DNA of 64,000 nt from Cristatella mucedo (Eukaryota > Bryozoa > Phylactolaemata > Cristatellidae), in assembly GCA_009760855.2 (NCBI GenBank), contig WPIO01000311.1:37504-101503 (forward strand), in the 5' to 3' direction. This document shows positions 31,330-59,815 of this stretch, one piece after another. The stretch's first letter is position 1; each line of letters starts with the position of its first letter. The position numbers were made by a program, and so were the translations under genes. The notes under the pieces are model-generated. The model was not told the origin of the DNA, searched no databases, and was given only the letters and a program-made list of their open reading frames with translations.

Positions 31330-33610
31330 CTACACTGTTAAACAGACATAATTTTTAATTTCTTTTAATTTTGAAAACGCTTTTCTCCACTGACCCCTGA
31401 AATTGGCAAGGCCAATACAATTTTTTGAGTGTCGCTGAAAGATTGGGAACAATTTATGTGAATTTATGCTGCAATAGAAATTGCAAGACCTCTTGAAGAT
31501 TTATAGTCTGGGGAAGCTTCCTGGCAATGGCTTGCGACTCATCGCGAAGTTCCTCTCCATCTAAATCCTTGCTTTTCTCCTAGTGAAATAGACTACTCCA
31601 GAGATTTGCACTCACTAAGGATATCCTCTCTGTCGGTATGTCGGAAATCTCAAAGATATCATACAGGAATCCAAACAATGTGCTGTGTTGTTGAATCTGG
31701 ATTAACCTTTCTTCCATAGGTTCTGCAACCGCATCTTAAATAGCATAATACGCGCTTGAGGTCCTTGAGATCCTGTACTGCCTCATCCTATGCTTCATAA
31801 TAACACAGTCTCCTCTTTTTAAATTTTTGATTTTCTTCAAAATTGGGTTCAATCTCCAACTCTGTAGCCATTTAATTTGCATCCGCCAATATTTTGTGAA
31901 AGCTCTACTCACTTCGGAGAGTTCTGATATGCTTGTTGGTGTTTTCCAGCTGTTTAAATCCCACTCTCAAGTCAGTTGATGCCTGCTGTAGAATTTAGCT
32001 GGTGACATTGACCTCAAAAAATGTTGCTCCAAGTAAGAAGCCACAACAAATGAAAATCTTGCTATGTTATTTATTGGCCAGTGTTTGTGCTTCAGATCTA
32101 GTCATATCTCCAAACCTTTCTGAATCTTACGTTCATGTATCTCAATGAGAGCGTCATAGAATTTCTCAAAGTTGTACCTCATCGGTTTCAGAGGTCAACT
32201 ATATTTTTCCACCTTGTTTCACCGAGTGGCTTTACCGTAAACTTGCATCAGTGATGTGACTTTTGGGGACGTCCAAACGCTCAGTAGATGCTGAGAAAAA
32301 ATTGAATATTTGCTGCACCTAAGCAAAGAAATTCATGGCCTCCATGCAACTCCTTGCTGCATCATTACAACTAGATTTAGGGAGTAGACACTGCAAGGTA
32401 AATATAAGTTTGAGGAAAAGATGTATGCGCCGTGTTTTTCAGTCAATCAATATTAAATACATTAAATTAGTATTTCATTAAATTATCAGTTAAGTCACGG
32501 GCACTAACTTTTTTCTCGAATTTACAGAAGGCAAGTGGATTTATGTTTAGTGTTTTCTTCTGCACACAATTTGCTTTTTCTTTCATACTACTATCATCGG
32601 AATACCCTTATCCTCTCATATTTCCAATATCCAATGCTATACCTTTGAACTGCTCAAACAGAACTTTAGTCATGAATGCACCTGTGGTCTCTTGTAACAG
32701 AATGAAACCAGGAAAATTCTCTCTGATTATCACTTCGGTTTCAATTAGGTAAACAAAACAAATAATCATGGCCATCTGTTCAGTGTGGCTGACATATGGG
32801 GTAGAGTCAAGGATAGGTGAATACTATATTGCTGACTTGGCTACTTCTGTAATCTAAAGCGTTATTGCAGAAGCTAAAATTCGTATTAATTAACTCTGAG
32901 TGTCTTTGCCGAGATAATGTACAAAAGTTTCTTTGTCAGTAACCGTCCGCAGGGGTTTCATCATCGGAGAGTCAAAGATGGCAGGAAACTCGACGAATTT
33001 GAGAAAGCTTCTATCCCAGAGTGCGAGCAGCTTTTCATTTGATCCACGGAATTCTATATTGTGAGTTTCATATACCCTTGCTAATTCAATGAGGCGCTCC
33101 AAGGCCTGTTTCCAATATTCCTCTTGTTGATTAATTTTCTGTTACATTGTCTCATCTATTGTCTTACCTTCTGCTAGCTGCACCGGAAATTCCCCTCCAA
33201 GCTTGATAACTTTCTAGGTGGATGGACTTTTCTAATGTGAGGAAAATATTGCAGGCAGATTTTTCCAATCTGTGCAGCCACTTTCTTGCATAGACGAGAT
33301 GCTAGTCTTCTTGCTGAATAGCATACAGTAAAAGCAGAATTTCACATCTTTTGATATAGATGACATCAACCGCAGGCGGCTCATCTCATCTCCATTTGCA
33401 AGCGTTCTTCTGTAATGGAGCAGAGAACATCTTTTGTTGTGTGAATCTTTTGGAAAGTCACTGGCATAAACCTGTCGCGGTCCCTTTTGCACTAGAAGTT
33501 CAGCAATGTTTCCAATTTTATCAGAGGGCCATGTGGCAAGGTTACTGTAATCCAACTCCGGTTCAACTTTTTGCAAGACTTGAACTGTATTGTCTTGATT
33601 GTAACTTATT
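31330..33610 (-). mobile_element. Decayed hAT-family transposon (ZMYM1-like transposase)
   Basis: Minus-strand frames read in order: VEPELDYSNLATWP, QVYASDFPKDSHNKRCSLLH, the zinc-finger-like KDVKFCFYCMLFSK, then GCTDWKNLPAIFSSH. Next come LERLIELARVYETHNIEFRG, SNEKLLAL, FVHYLGKDTQS, then TEVAKSAIYYSPILDSTPYV, SHTEQM and a weaker continuation to ~31400. This matches the TTF-type zinc finger and DUF4371/hAT core of ZMYM1-like transposases. Stops and shifts show it is dead. The AT-rich composition contrasts with the GC-rich flanks. Terminal repeats were not identified. Confidence 0.78.
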
Positions 33611-33654
33611 TTTGGTTTTTGTTTCTATTTGGAAGTTGGACTGTGGTTTCTTCA

Positions 33655-34175
33655 TAATAACAACAACACACTTGATAAAGTCTCCTCAGAGAACCCAATC
33701 TCTTTCCGGGTGCATTACATTTGCTGCAAAGGAAGCATGATCAAATGGTGAGTGGTATCATGCTTGATAAACAACATGAATGACACGGTTCGGGTTGACA
33801 TGCACAGGGTCAGCACGCAAGTTTGGTTAGTGGGAGCATGCAACAGTGTCAGCAGCACATAAAGGATGAATCAGAGAGACCCTCTAAATGCTGTCATAAA
33901 CAGGTGCGTTTTTAATTTCTTTTTAAATGTAATCAAGCCAGGGGATGTCGTGACGGAAGTTGGGAGTGAGTTCCAGCCTTTGGGAGCACACGAACTAAAG
34001 GCACGGTCTCCAGAGGATGAATTTGACATTCTTACGGGGTATAGGTAAACAGTTAGATTCTGAAAAGCGGGTGGTACGATGCTTAGCCTGGTGGGGCGGT
34101 AGATCAGGTAGGTAGGCTGGAGCCTATGAATGAAGGGACCTAAAATTGAGCGACAAAACCTAGAAGTCGATCTGA
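33655..34175 (-). mobile_element. LINE family B 3' part
   Basis: The minus strand encodes the RT C-terminus (FCRSILGPFIHRLQPTYLIY, then FKKKLKTHLFMTAFRGSL), followed by the 3' UTR and reverse-complement tail at 33655-33740. Confidence 0.82.
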
Positions 34176-34179
34176 AGTT

Positions 34180-36320
34180 CGTCTTGCTCGTCCAGACAAT
34201 GTTCCTCTTCAATACTTTTCGTCTGTGACTGGTCTGGCAATTCAGTAGACGATTTTTGCTTCCTTGGTTATTTTAGAAAAATACCGCCCGCCCCCTTTTG
34301 TTTTTTGTCTTTTGCTCTTTGGCCTTTTCAGCCCTACTCTTACGGCTTTGAGCTCCTGACGGTTTCTTATTATCTATGACCCTGTAAAAAGTAACACAAT
34401 TTATTCTTTTTATAGGACTCCTCATCAACGCCTGGCCCAGCGCCTCGAGCATAACGGATCGACTATTGCGAGTTCGGCTTTTGTGCTACCTGACCGTAGA
34501 CTATCGCATGGCCGGTTCCTATAATTCAGGAATCACGAATACTAGTTCTGTGGCTATTTTGAGATGTTAGTGGTTTATGGTTCTATATCATGTATTGCGT
34601 TGCTATTCCTCCTATGGCCAGTTTATGGCTTAGAGTGATTCCCCACTGGGTGTAAATGGTTGACAACCAGCAATTGTTAATGCTGGAATGCAGCAACCTC
34701 CAGCCAGAAGCGAGAGGCGGCTGCTGATCGTCCAGTCACCGGCTCCAGGCCGAGGCTACGGACAAAGTTTCGGCCCGACTAGCTGCGGCACTCCTCACCT
34801 CGGCCCGGCCAGCAGCCTGATCGAACCGGCGACCCTGGACGACCGCTGCCTGTGTGCCTGCTGTGCAGGCAGTGCAGAAGCAGACAGCGAGAACGAGCAG
34901 CAGCCGACAGCAAAAGCAAGAGCGGCAGAGGCTCGCGTGGTTCGTGCGCCACCTCACGACCGTGGACGGAGACGGACCCTAGTGGGGGGGGGGCGCCTAT
35001 ATGGGTCCGAGTTACATAATCTTCAGCCAAACACCTCGACTGTCAACTTACCTTCGAAGCTAGTACGACTTGAGCCTGATAGGCCCAACTATAGGTCATG
35101 CCCTTGAGGACCGCAGCAACTTGAGGCCTCTGACTCGAGATTTCCCTTGCGCCTTTGAGTACTGCAGTACCCAGAGAGGCCTTTGATACATGAGCCGCCT
35201 TTGAAGCTTGGAAGAATGGACTCGCTAGCGCCGGGACGGATTCTCTAGCAGCAGCAGCCCTTGGTGAACGGGAAACCAGCAGAGGATTCTCTGCCGTTGG
35301 TTTGAGCACCCTCGATACGCGACTCCGCGGGGCAGCTCTCTGCAAGGCAACTGCACATCATCCATCCCTCACAGCCGCTCTTTAGTTGCTACGTACCCCA
35401 TCGGAGAGGGTCGAGTACGGTGTGACCCAACCCAGGCGCTGCCGGCTTCAGCTGCGCTGCCCAGCTCTTGTACTGCCTGTTGCAGCCGCCGTTGGTCTCC
35501 GAGACGAATGCGCCCTCTCGGAACGAGGTCGTCGACCTGCGCCCGCAAAACCTCTAGCCAAAACCACATCCGCTGCGAATAGTTCGAGCAGCCACATCCG
35601 CTTGCTCATGCATTCCTCATAGCCGCTTTCAATAATCATATCCATTCAATTTCATATCCATTCAATAATCTGCCAACAAGCTTTGACGCGGAAAGTTTGG
35701 CATGGCGTCAGTCATTAAACCCTCAGCAAAAGATGGCAGCCATCTTTTAGTTTTCCAGTATTTTTCTGGCGCGCGCCACCGCCCCCCCCCTGAGCCCAGC
35801 GCCTGCCCGAGGCGGCTGCCTAGCTCGCCTAGTGAAAGCGCGGGTCCTGCTTCGCAGTCCAGGAAACGCCTCGGTCGCTGCGTCTCCGCAAACCCGGGAT
35901 GGCAGCTCGGCGGTGCGCATGCAGCTGGTGGCCGCAAGGGGGCGCGCGCACTGGGGTGGAGAGTGCTCGCCTGCTTCTCCCGCGTGCTGCGACCGTCGCA
36001 GCGTCTCTGTCTGCCTCTAAGTCATCGTCACCGTAGCGACTTCCCGCTCCGCTTGCTCACTAGCCAATGTCTAGGCATAATAGACATTGACGTTATAGAC
36101 GTTGTCTAGTCATCCTCACGCGAAAGAGTTCTCCTCCCAGCGGACTCCCGCGCTGTCTGCATCGCAATCCGTGCCCCGCCACCGGTCCGCTCATTTAGAC
36201 CAGGTCATGTAGACCCTCCCCTCTTACATTAACTCGATGCAGCTAGCGCCTCGCGAAAACCGCCGACAACTTCACGCTTCATTGTTATTTGCCCCGGCGG
36301 CCCCTGCTATTAACGCACTG
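34180..36320. other. GC-rich intergenic block without a recognised gene
   Basis: It is CpG-rich from about 34690 to 36240, with several long open frames that look compositional and no domain I know. A short inverted repeat (aatgtcta/tagacatt) occurs near 36065-36086. It may be a promoter region of a gene whose exons I cannot recognise. Confidence 0.4.
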
Positions 36321-36322
36321 TG

Positions 36323-36955
36323 GTTGGGCTACCGAAGAAAGCAGCTAGGGCCACTGTAGTTGACTATGAATATGGCTGCAAGGCTGCTAGTCTTCAAGTC
36401 CCAGAGGTTTGACCACGTGTCTCCTTTGCTAAAAGAGCTAGGATGGCTGCCGGTTGAGCAAAAGATACAAGGCAAAGTTCTGACGCTGACCCACAAGGCC
36501 CGCCACGGCTTGGCTCCTTCGTACCTAGCTGAACTGCTGCACCAGTTTCAGCCTCTTCGAGCCCTCGGGTCCTGTGTGGACAATATATTAGCCGTTCCAT
36601 TTCTCCGCTTAAAGACCGTCGGCGACGGAAGCTTTAGCTCTGCAGGTCCTAGGCTGTGGAACTCGCTTCCACAATTCTTACGCAACGACAACTAATCTCC
36701 TGCTGCCGACTATGGCTCATCCTTTTCAGTGGTCCTGAGCTGCTACTTCCGTGCTACTCACTACCTCAACTGCTCTCCTGACTCTGCTATGCTTCCCACG
36801 TTCTCATTGTTGCGTGAGACGAAGTCTGTTGGCTACCGAATGCGTACCGAAAGCCACTTAGGCTGTGAGTGTGCTATACAAAACTCTCCTGCGTAACACC
36901 GACATAGTCTTTATGGCTTTATGGAGTTACAGACGGAGATACATTACATTACTGT
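36323..36955 (+). mobile_element. LINE family A 3' part
   Basis: It starts at the LPKKA-like segment and runs through [20 protein letters not shown] to PRLWNSLPQFLRNDN, then the 3' UTR and gagatacattacatt tail. The C-terminal frame is open from 36360 to 36695. Confidence 0.88.
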
Positions 36956-37129
36956 AGCGGCTCTTGAAATAGTGTCCTTTGAGCGCAGGTAATGCACTCG
37001 CAATTGTGCTACTCCTCTCAGACGCTCGACAAACAACGGCAAAGCTGGCACCTTGAAGAAAGGCTAAGAAGTCGTACGCACAGCACATACAGGTATTTAA
37101 GCAGGTATGCCGACGGTGGCGAACACTTC

Positions 37130-37370
37130 GGCACCTTTCAAAGAGACGGTTTGTTGGCCATCGATTAAGAAAGCAACTCTAGACCAAGAGAACTTATGCA
37201 ACTTCCGCCCAGTCTTACTGCTACCGTTCATGGACACTGAAACAAGTTGTGGCAGACCAGCTGAACTATTATATTAAATTTTTAAACCTAGTAAGTAAGG
37301 TCCAGCCTAGTTTTAGAGCTATTCACTTCCAAAAGTCAGCATTGCTTTGGGTGTACAACGACATTAACAA
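37130..37370 (+). mobile_element. LINE family B N-terminal RT fragment
   Basis: It reads IKKATLDQENLCNFRPVLLL then PF, matching the K[19 protein letters not shown] start of LINE RT. It decays after about 40 codons. Confidence 0.6.
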
Positions 37371-37384
37371 TAATAATAGTAATA

Positions 37385-37530
37385 ATAGGCCGAGCTGGTT
37401 TGGTCTAGCGGTTAAGGTGCTCGCCCCGACCAAGGTCTGACCGAGGTCGTGGGCTCGAGCCCTGGGGCATATGTGAAGCGCCTGAATAGAGATTAAGTTC
37501 TCTAAGGGCACTATATAAATTAATTATATA
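37385..37530 (+). mobile_element. SINE-1, well-preserved copy
   Basis: The tRNA-derived head is gccgagctggtttggtctag, then cggttaaggtgctcgccccg (A-box region) and gtgggctcgagccctggggc (B-box region). The tail gaagcgcctgaatagagatt, then aagttctctaagggcactat, ends in TA repeats. It is almost identical to 44705-44850. Confidence 0.85.
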
Positions 37531-37544
37531 TATATGTAATAATA

Positions 37545-37750
37545 GTAATAATGCATTTGTTATAGTGCCCTCAGAGAATACAATCTCTATCTCGGCACTT
37601 TACATTTGCTGCAAATGAAGAATGATTGAATGGTTAGTGGTAGTACAATAACAACAAGCATAACATGGTTAGAGGTGACATGCACAGGGTCAGCATGCAA
37701 ATATAGTTAGTGGCAGCATGCACAATGTCAGCACGCATAAGCACACAAAG
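37545..37750 (-). mobile_element. LINE family B 3' end
   Basis: It shows (AAT)n, then the reverse-complement tail and 3' UTR with the tgcacagggtcagcatgcaa motif. Confidence 0.7.
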
Positions 37751-38016
37751 GACATTTCTCACGAATGAATACTTAAATAGAGTGCCTCTGCTTGTTTTGC
37801 TCGATATTTCGGCAGTGCTTGATACTAGCTATCACCGAGTCCTCATCGAGTGCCTCTCATCTCGACCAGACATTACTGGTACTGCACTGCAATGGTTTAG
37901 GTCCTATCTCGATGGGAAACTACAGAGTATTGATGTCAATAGGCAAAAATCATACGAGGAGCTCATTATAGAATGGGGCAGCTCAAGGATCTGTGCTTGG
38001 TTCACTTCTTTTCAAA

Positions 38017-38092
38017 CTAATAATAATAATGATACTAACACACTTGATAAATCACCCTCAGAGAACTCAATCTCTTTCCAGGCGCTTTACGT
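38017..38092 (-). mobile_element. B-type tail nested inside a LINE RT
   Basis: The reverse-complement tail (cacttgataaatcaccctca, then gagaactcaatctctttcca and ggcgcttta) is inserted in the RT gene between its VLGPLLF-like and YTLP-like codons. Confidence 0.75.
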
Positions 38093-38097
38093 TTATA

Positions 38098-38360
<263 letters not shown>

Positions 38361-39584
38361 GCAGTTATTATCGCAAAAAAAATCTAGGCTCCTAATTATA
38401 TGCCGATGGCACACAAATGTACGTATGCCTCGATCCCTCTCAGCATTCACCAAGCACGTCAAATTCTCTCGCGTTTCTTGCTGCATGTGTTTTGTTGTGC
38501 TGACATCCTCTCTTGGATGGCAGCAAACTTTCTCTGAATTGATTCAAATTAAATGATGAGAAAACCAACTCACTAGCTATCGGCGAACCTGGTGAGACCA
38601 AGCGATTCGAAAGTTTAACGCTTAAAATCAGCTCAGCGAGCGTATCTTCTCTAAAATTTACACAAAATCGAGGTGACCTGTTTCAAAGTCATCTTTCACT
38701 CGACGATCAGTCGTCTGCCTGGTTTTAACTACGTAAAATTGTGATAACTTGGGCCTGCTTAGACAGGGATATTACATCCAAGTTGGTCAATGATTTGCGA
38801 CACATTGTTTTAATTTCTGTAATTCACTGACTTACAGGTCTACTGGCGCACTTAATAAGGCACTAATAGTTGGTGCAAAACTCTGAAGTCACGCTTTTCT
38901 GTGGTGAGCGTTGCAGTTGATGCATTACACCACTTCATTACACCAATTCTCACGGACCTGCACTGGCTCTACATAAAGTAGCGTATTGATATTGAAGTTT
39001 GTATCTCACATCTAGAACCCTTCATTTTCTACCTCGGCCGACCTATCCAAACTACTTACCCATCAGGCTAGTCATAGTACCACGTGGTCTCTAGACTCAA
39101 GCCTTTTACTCGTGCCTCTAACAAACCTCAAATCCTTTGACGGGAGTTTTTTTTCAGCTCGTATGCTCGCTGCCTCAGCATGGAACTCACTAACGACTAA
39201 TATTCCGAATTTTCTGATTTGACGCCGCTCAAAAAGAAGCAAGAAACCTACATGTTGCTCAAAGTATTTGTTCCGTCCGTGCGATTAGTCCTTTATGTCC
39301 TAATGGATGATTATTATATCCTAATAAATGATTATTTTATGTTATCACTGATCAATTGACATGCTTCTTTTGCAGCATGCATATATAAAGTGCTTAGAAA
39401 GAGATTTACTTCTTTGTCGGTGCTATACTAATATTGTATTACTAGTATGAGCTTGAATTGAACTGCCCTGAGAGAACCATTCAATTTAAGCCACTAATGA
39501 GAAGCCTTGAGCCAGCGAGTGGCTACGAGCATCCCGGAGAGCTCGTCGTTTCAGACAGACAGAGAGTTCTCACAGTAGTTACGG

Positions 39585-39725
39585 TGCTCACTTTTAACGA
39601 CCGAGGTCGTGGGCTAGAGTCCTGCGGTCGACCATACTTCCTTTGCAGCATATGTAAAGTGCCTAGAAAGAGTTAAGTGCTCTGAGGGCGCTATACAAAC
39701 GTATTATTATTGTTATTATTACATG
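39585..39725 (+). mobile_element. SINE-1-like copy
   Basis: It has a B-box-like gtgggctagagtcctgcggt, then tttgcagcatatgtaaagtg, cctagaaagagttaagtgct, ctgagggcgctatacaaacg and (ATT)n. The tail is closer to the LINE B tail than that of other SINE-1 copies. Confidence 0.65.
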
Positions 39726-39799
39726 TATTATTTTGTGTGTAGCGCTTGAAGGAGTGCTCTTAGGGCGCTATATAAGTGAATTTCGTTTATTTATTTTAA

Positions 39800-42700
39800 G
39801 CTCTTTGGGCACCTGCCTTCTAGATGGAGTCATTGTCAGCGACTCTCCGCAGCCCTGGAAAATCCTAAAAAAAAACGAACGCAGCAAGCAATTATTTGTC
39901 TCTGCCTTAAATTGGAGACGACTCTTACATTATGTTGCTCCAATCTGACCCAGTCATTCTTATTATTCAGGACGGGATGCATCCGTCGACTTGTACTCCG
40001 ATCCGTCGACCTGTACTCACTGTTTTCGATTTGGTCTCGTGACTATGGACAGACAGGCCTTCTACCTACCGAATCGCGGAGCGGTGAAACTAGCATTGCC
40101 GGTGGGTCCCAAGTTTCAATTTGATCAAGCATCAAGACGACGCTTATTAGACACGCAAAGATAGATAAATACACGGACAGAGTGCGCCAAACTACGGGAA
40201 AGCACAGCGCATGTTTTAAAACTTAGCAACAAGTATTTAAGGAATAGAGAAACAAGCATCTGATGAGCGTAGTCTGTTTCGAAAGCCTTCATTTTTTCGC
40301 TTTAGGATGATAGTTTTTACTTTTTGAATGCCATGACACCCGGATCGGACTAGGCGGCACCAGATGCGGAAGACGAATTTTACGCAGAACCAAACTTATT
40401 CATCAAGGGGTCCGCGATCGGACGTAGCTCCGCGGCGGCGAATTGGGAGACGGGCGGCGATGTTCGAGCAGGGCGTGGCAAATCTCTTCGGATTGGCGAT
40501 GGAACCGCGCGAGCGTTCTCGCAGAGAGAAAAACCCGCAAACGCGGCCCGGCAAGTCTTCCGCTCAGGAACAGCTTCGGCTCATCACCGCTCCGCGTGAG
40601 AGCGCAGCAGCTCGCGATGACGGCAGCACGGAGGGGGCGGGGCGGGGTGGCAAGCACCGTGGCTTGGCAACCAGCTTCCGGGTCTTAGCACAGGGCTAAG
40701 ATGCTCGCTCCTCACGAACGAGGTCGTGGGTTCGAGTCCTGCAGTGGGCGATCCTTTATTGCCAATTGCAAGCGGCGGCGATAGCCGTTAAGGCTCTCCT
40801 GCCACCATACAAATGAAGCTGCTAAATCAGCTAACCTTAAACTCTAGCCGGCCTCCGATATCGTTACCGACCGTCCGGCGTTAACTTGAGCTGTCCACGG
40901 ATGTGAGCTAGCGCTCTGGCGGCGTTGTTATTTCCATTTTCTCGCTGCCAATAGAGAGCCGTCTAAATTATAATTTTACAGCTCCAGTTATCGGTATTTC
41001 CGCAACTCAAGTACCCTCCCCTCGATTTCTCCATTCCTGGCTACTGAGATGCTCAAAACGTTTGCAAGTTACTTAACCACGTTGAATGAGCGTCGGAGTT
41101 TCGTGCACTTACATTTGCACATCACCGGGCTAAAGAAGGTTTAACGCCTTCAAAAAGCTCGCGATACTCTGTTGACAGTATGACACACACCACACCTTAT
41201 AAATTGTTTTAGCGACAGCGATAGTTTCAACCTTTTATCGCTTCTTTCAGCACGGAAAGGGGGTTAACACCTTTCGTGGCTGGTAAAGTCGGGCGTTGCT
41301 CAGTCCTAGAATTAATCCACTTGCGAGCCTCATGTAGCTTCAAGAGGTCGTGCAAATCCACAAGCAATCCCTGAAGCAATGCGGATGGAAACGATCGCAT
41401 CTGCGCTCCTTTAGTGCTCGGCAGCTTTGCAACACTGAATGTTGGGATTGAAACTTAGTTGGGAGTTAGTTGAATTGTATTGGTTGAATTCATACTCAGG
41501 GAGCACGGCCAGCGACTCAATTTCACCAAGGCGTAGCTGAAGTAAAAGGAGTTATATTAGTGCAGCTATTTGCATTACATCTACTTACATTTTCGTTTCG
41601 TTAAGAAAGAAAACTTCACTGACATGATAAACTCTTGACTTAGCATGAACCAGATGGCTTTCTACGAATGCTGTATTACTATCGTTAGTTGTCAGAAGTG
41701 GTAGTGGGAACGTATTTGCACTTATTAGGCACGACAGGTACTTTCAAACTCTCAGGCTAGCGGCGTCTACCAACTGTTAGTCGAAATAAGCATTCGCAGG
41801 ATCGTGGCAAAAGAAGCTAACAAAGCAGCAGTCTGTTACCAGTTAATTAACAGGTTCGCCAGTCGCCGTCAGCCATCTTTTTTTTATATAAAACGATTGG
41901 CTGATCAGGAAATGGTCCAGCTGTACTATCAAAGGAATTTCTTGATTATCCCACATATATGGGGTTTAACCTCACTATAGTTGCTTCGCATCTTTAGAAC
42001 TTGGTGCACTCAAGAATCGTCGAGGTCAAACCCGTCGTAAAATCTGAAAATTAATAACTAATTTGCATGGAAAAGAATTTTTCAGTCGGCTTACTTGACA
42101 AGCCACAGGGCCACACAATCTGAGGGCGCAGTCTAGCACGTGCAGCCTCACACCCTCGGAAGATTGTCTCGTCGGGTTGACTCTTTGATGGGCTATACGA
42201 AACTTCCAAGTATCACGTGACTTAAATTAATATTTCACGCGACCTTTTACTTCTAGCCTCAAGGCGCTGTAAAGTTACTGTATGGCAATTATGCGTAAAA
42301 AATCATCCAAGATATGGTTAATCCATAAACATGTTTACTAAGCCTCCAGGGGGCTACAGGAGCGCTCGTACGATTTTTTTTTACACTACTAGCTTTTTTT
42401 AATCACGAAAATACCGAGGCACACCGCCAGTCTTATGGCTTGAACAGAACATCTACAGACAGAACCACTACACAAGGTTTTGTTGCGATAGGAGTTAAGA
42501 ATTAGTGTAAGACAGGTTCAACACACGAGCTATAACAGGATTAAAAATGAAAATATTCATAAGCTAAATAACTAACGGTGAAATGCATTGCACTTTAGGT
42601 TTTGAGCTTACGATGCATTTGTAATTTATATTACGCTAGAGCTCACTGCTTGTGGACTCGCTTCGCTGAGTCGTAAAAGTCTACTACACCACCGGAAGAA

Positions 42701-43170
42701 CTGGTCGCCATTTTGCCCCGTGACGGAGAACTTTCTTGCTTGAATTAGTATTAATATACATCCAGTAGAACACGTGACCTGCCCTTTTAGCTATGTATCA
42801 TTGACTTTCAAAATGTCGGTCATTTAAAACCAAAAGACCACGTAAACAGCACCAGCATCCAGAGTTCTATCACATAGCCTAGGTGCTAGGCCCCAACTTG
42901 TATTCTTGAGCTAGATTTAATCAAGCAGTTCATATCCAGCATTCATTTCCAGGATGGCCAACCAAAGGAACTGGACGTAGGACTTCCGAAGTAGCATATC
43001 ATTTCCTGCACTCCTATCGCATCGGCTGAATAGGTCCTAAACGTCTAGCCACAGAATGCCCGATTGCTAGAAATTACGACCTGGTTTTTCGAATTAGCCT
43101 TGTGTAGTTCACGAGATACAGCCACGAGGTCCTTTCCGAGGGTTTGTTGAATGCAACATTATAAGTCGGT
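39800..43170. other. Mostly unique intergenic DNA
   Basis: Apart from the SINE-2 copy at 40660-40850 and a CpG-rich patch at about 40360-40700, I see no repeats or coding motifs. It contains the region downstream of S6K-R. Further S6K-R tail exons, if any, would lie here, but none was recognised. Confidence 0.5.
40660..40850 (+). mobile_element. SINE-2 copy (second tRNA-derived family)
   Basis: The tRNA-like head ends with B-box gtgggttcgagtcctgcagt (GGTTCGAGTCC). The body follows: gggcgatcctttattgccaa, ttgcaagcggcggcgatagc, cgttaaggctctcctgccac, catacaaatgaagctgctaa. The same order is found at 55920-56095 on the other strand. Confidence 0.72.
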
Positions 43171-43172
43171 GG

Positions 43173-43178
43173 TTTATT
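43173..43178 (-). terminator. Candidate poly(A) signal for S6K-R
   Basis: AATAAA on the minus strand lies about 680 nt beyond the stop of the right S6K copy. Position and strand fit a 3'-end signal. AATAAA is common by chance, and no downstream element was identified. Confidence 0.25.
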
Positions 43179-43854
43179 TAGACGACGTGAGTCAAGGTCG
43201 TGCTGCCCCAATTGCCTGTGCATAGTTGCCAACCTACACTCTGCAGCTCATTTGACGTCACAGGTGTCTTTTGCATATGCAGCATACTGGTTGCTTTAAA
43301 TACGCACACCTGCTCCTTTTTCGCAAGATCTATCAAACGAATACGACGAGATAGAAAGGACATAATGTCGGCACACGCACGCTAAGATTCGGTTAGGTTC
43401 ACATCACGGACAACTCAGCTAAACGCAACCTTTGGAGCAGCTCCCTGTTGTGCATGACATGCGTAACAGCTGACTAATCAAACACAGTGAGGGGTCAAGT
43501 AAGTCGGGACACGAATTGTGAACAGTTGACGACAAAAGATATGAGGCACACTGCATTCACAACAATACTGACACCTTGTGAGTTTTAATCCATCCTCTGC
43601 AGTGCTCAGTCAAACAGGAAGCCATGACGGAGGCGTGACTGATTTTTCTTGGGGGGGAGGGGCTGCAAGGATGGGAGTGGGCAGCAGCAGCCAACTAAAA
43701 CAGGATGAATATAGTTGAAGCTGGCTCCACACGAAGGTGGCACTTTGAGTCGTGGGGTGGGGATAATCACCTAAAAAAAACCGCCGCCAGATGCAGATCG
43801 CTGCCAGCAGCAAATGCGAGTGCGTCGACAGGCGATGCCCTGTGGCAACAAAAA

Positions 43855-58714
<14,860 letters not shown>

Positions 58715-59461
58715 CTAAAAGAAAGAAGAGACCGGCAGGTTGCGTTGCAGCATCAGCGACAGTGGGACAGGCAGTTGCTACGAATTCTATGTAGAGCAGC
58801 GGTGAACGCATAGCGAGTCTCCCAGCACCGCAGGCCGATCCCCGGGCAGGTTCTCTTTGCCACTCGGTTTCCCAGGACACTACGTCGAGCAGATGAGTCG
58901 GCGTAACTGGGCAAAGCCCGTGGGACAGCCGATGCTTTTGAACGTCGACGACCCGAAAAGCCGGCCGCCTAACGACAGTCACACTGCTTAACTCGGCAAG
59001 CCAAGATTGGCCAGTCACGGCAGCACAGACAATAATGCCTCGTGTTTTGAACATGACCAGGCACCGCCGGGCTCGATGGCACCGACTGCAGTCGGTAATA
59101 GCAGCTCTTGGGCGCAGTCGGTAAATTAGCAGCATTGCACTACGGCCGCACTAGTGGCTGTAAATTCGTTCGGGTGCCAAGAGGGCTTCCTATGACGGGA
59201 CAAGCGTTCTCAAGTTACGCTCTGCTTGTGAAAATATTTGTTAACAGCTCAAATACACATACACCCATGCTGCTGGTATGTCTACGTTTAATGTGACGCT
59301 TCTAAGAAGGTTGAGTCCTTCTGGCTAATGCTTACAGAAATAACGCAATCGGGCCGACTTGCTTAGGTTTTCAACTTTGCTTTTGCACGGCTGATCATGC
59401 TTTCAGGCAAACTCGGCGGTTTCACTGCTTGCGAACTAAGCAGGATGTTTTCTTCCAACAC

Positions 59462-59815
59462 AATAATAATAATAATAATAATAATGCATTTGATATTGCG
59501 CCCTCAGAGAACTCGATCTCTTTCTAGGCGCTTTACATTTGCTGCAAAGGAAGTACGATCGAATAGTTAGCGGTACCATACTAAACAAACAACAGGAATA
59601 GCATGGTTAGAGGTGACACGCACAGGGTCAGCATGCAAGCCTGGTTAGTGGCAGCAAGCGTAAGCACACAAAGGACAAATCACAGGGACCCACTAAATGC
59701 TGTGATAAATAGGTGCGTTTTTAGTTTCTTTTCAAATGTGGACAAATCAGGAAATGTCGTGACGCAAGTCGGGAGTGAGTTCCAGACTTTGGGAGCATAC
59801 GAATTTACCACCAGC
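59462..59815 (-). mobile_element. LINE family B 3' end
   Basis: It has (AAT)n, the reverse-complement tail, the 3' UTR and the last RT codons near 59690-59810. Confidence 0.8.

Noticed and set aside
37385-37470. Possible tRNA gene
   Set aside because: A- and B-box-like elements are present, but the sequence does not close into an acceptor stem and is attached to a retroposon tail. The same unit is repeated elsewhere, so it is a SINE head.
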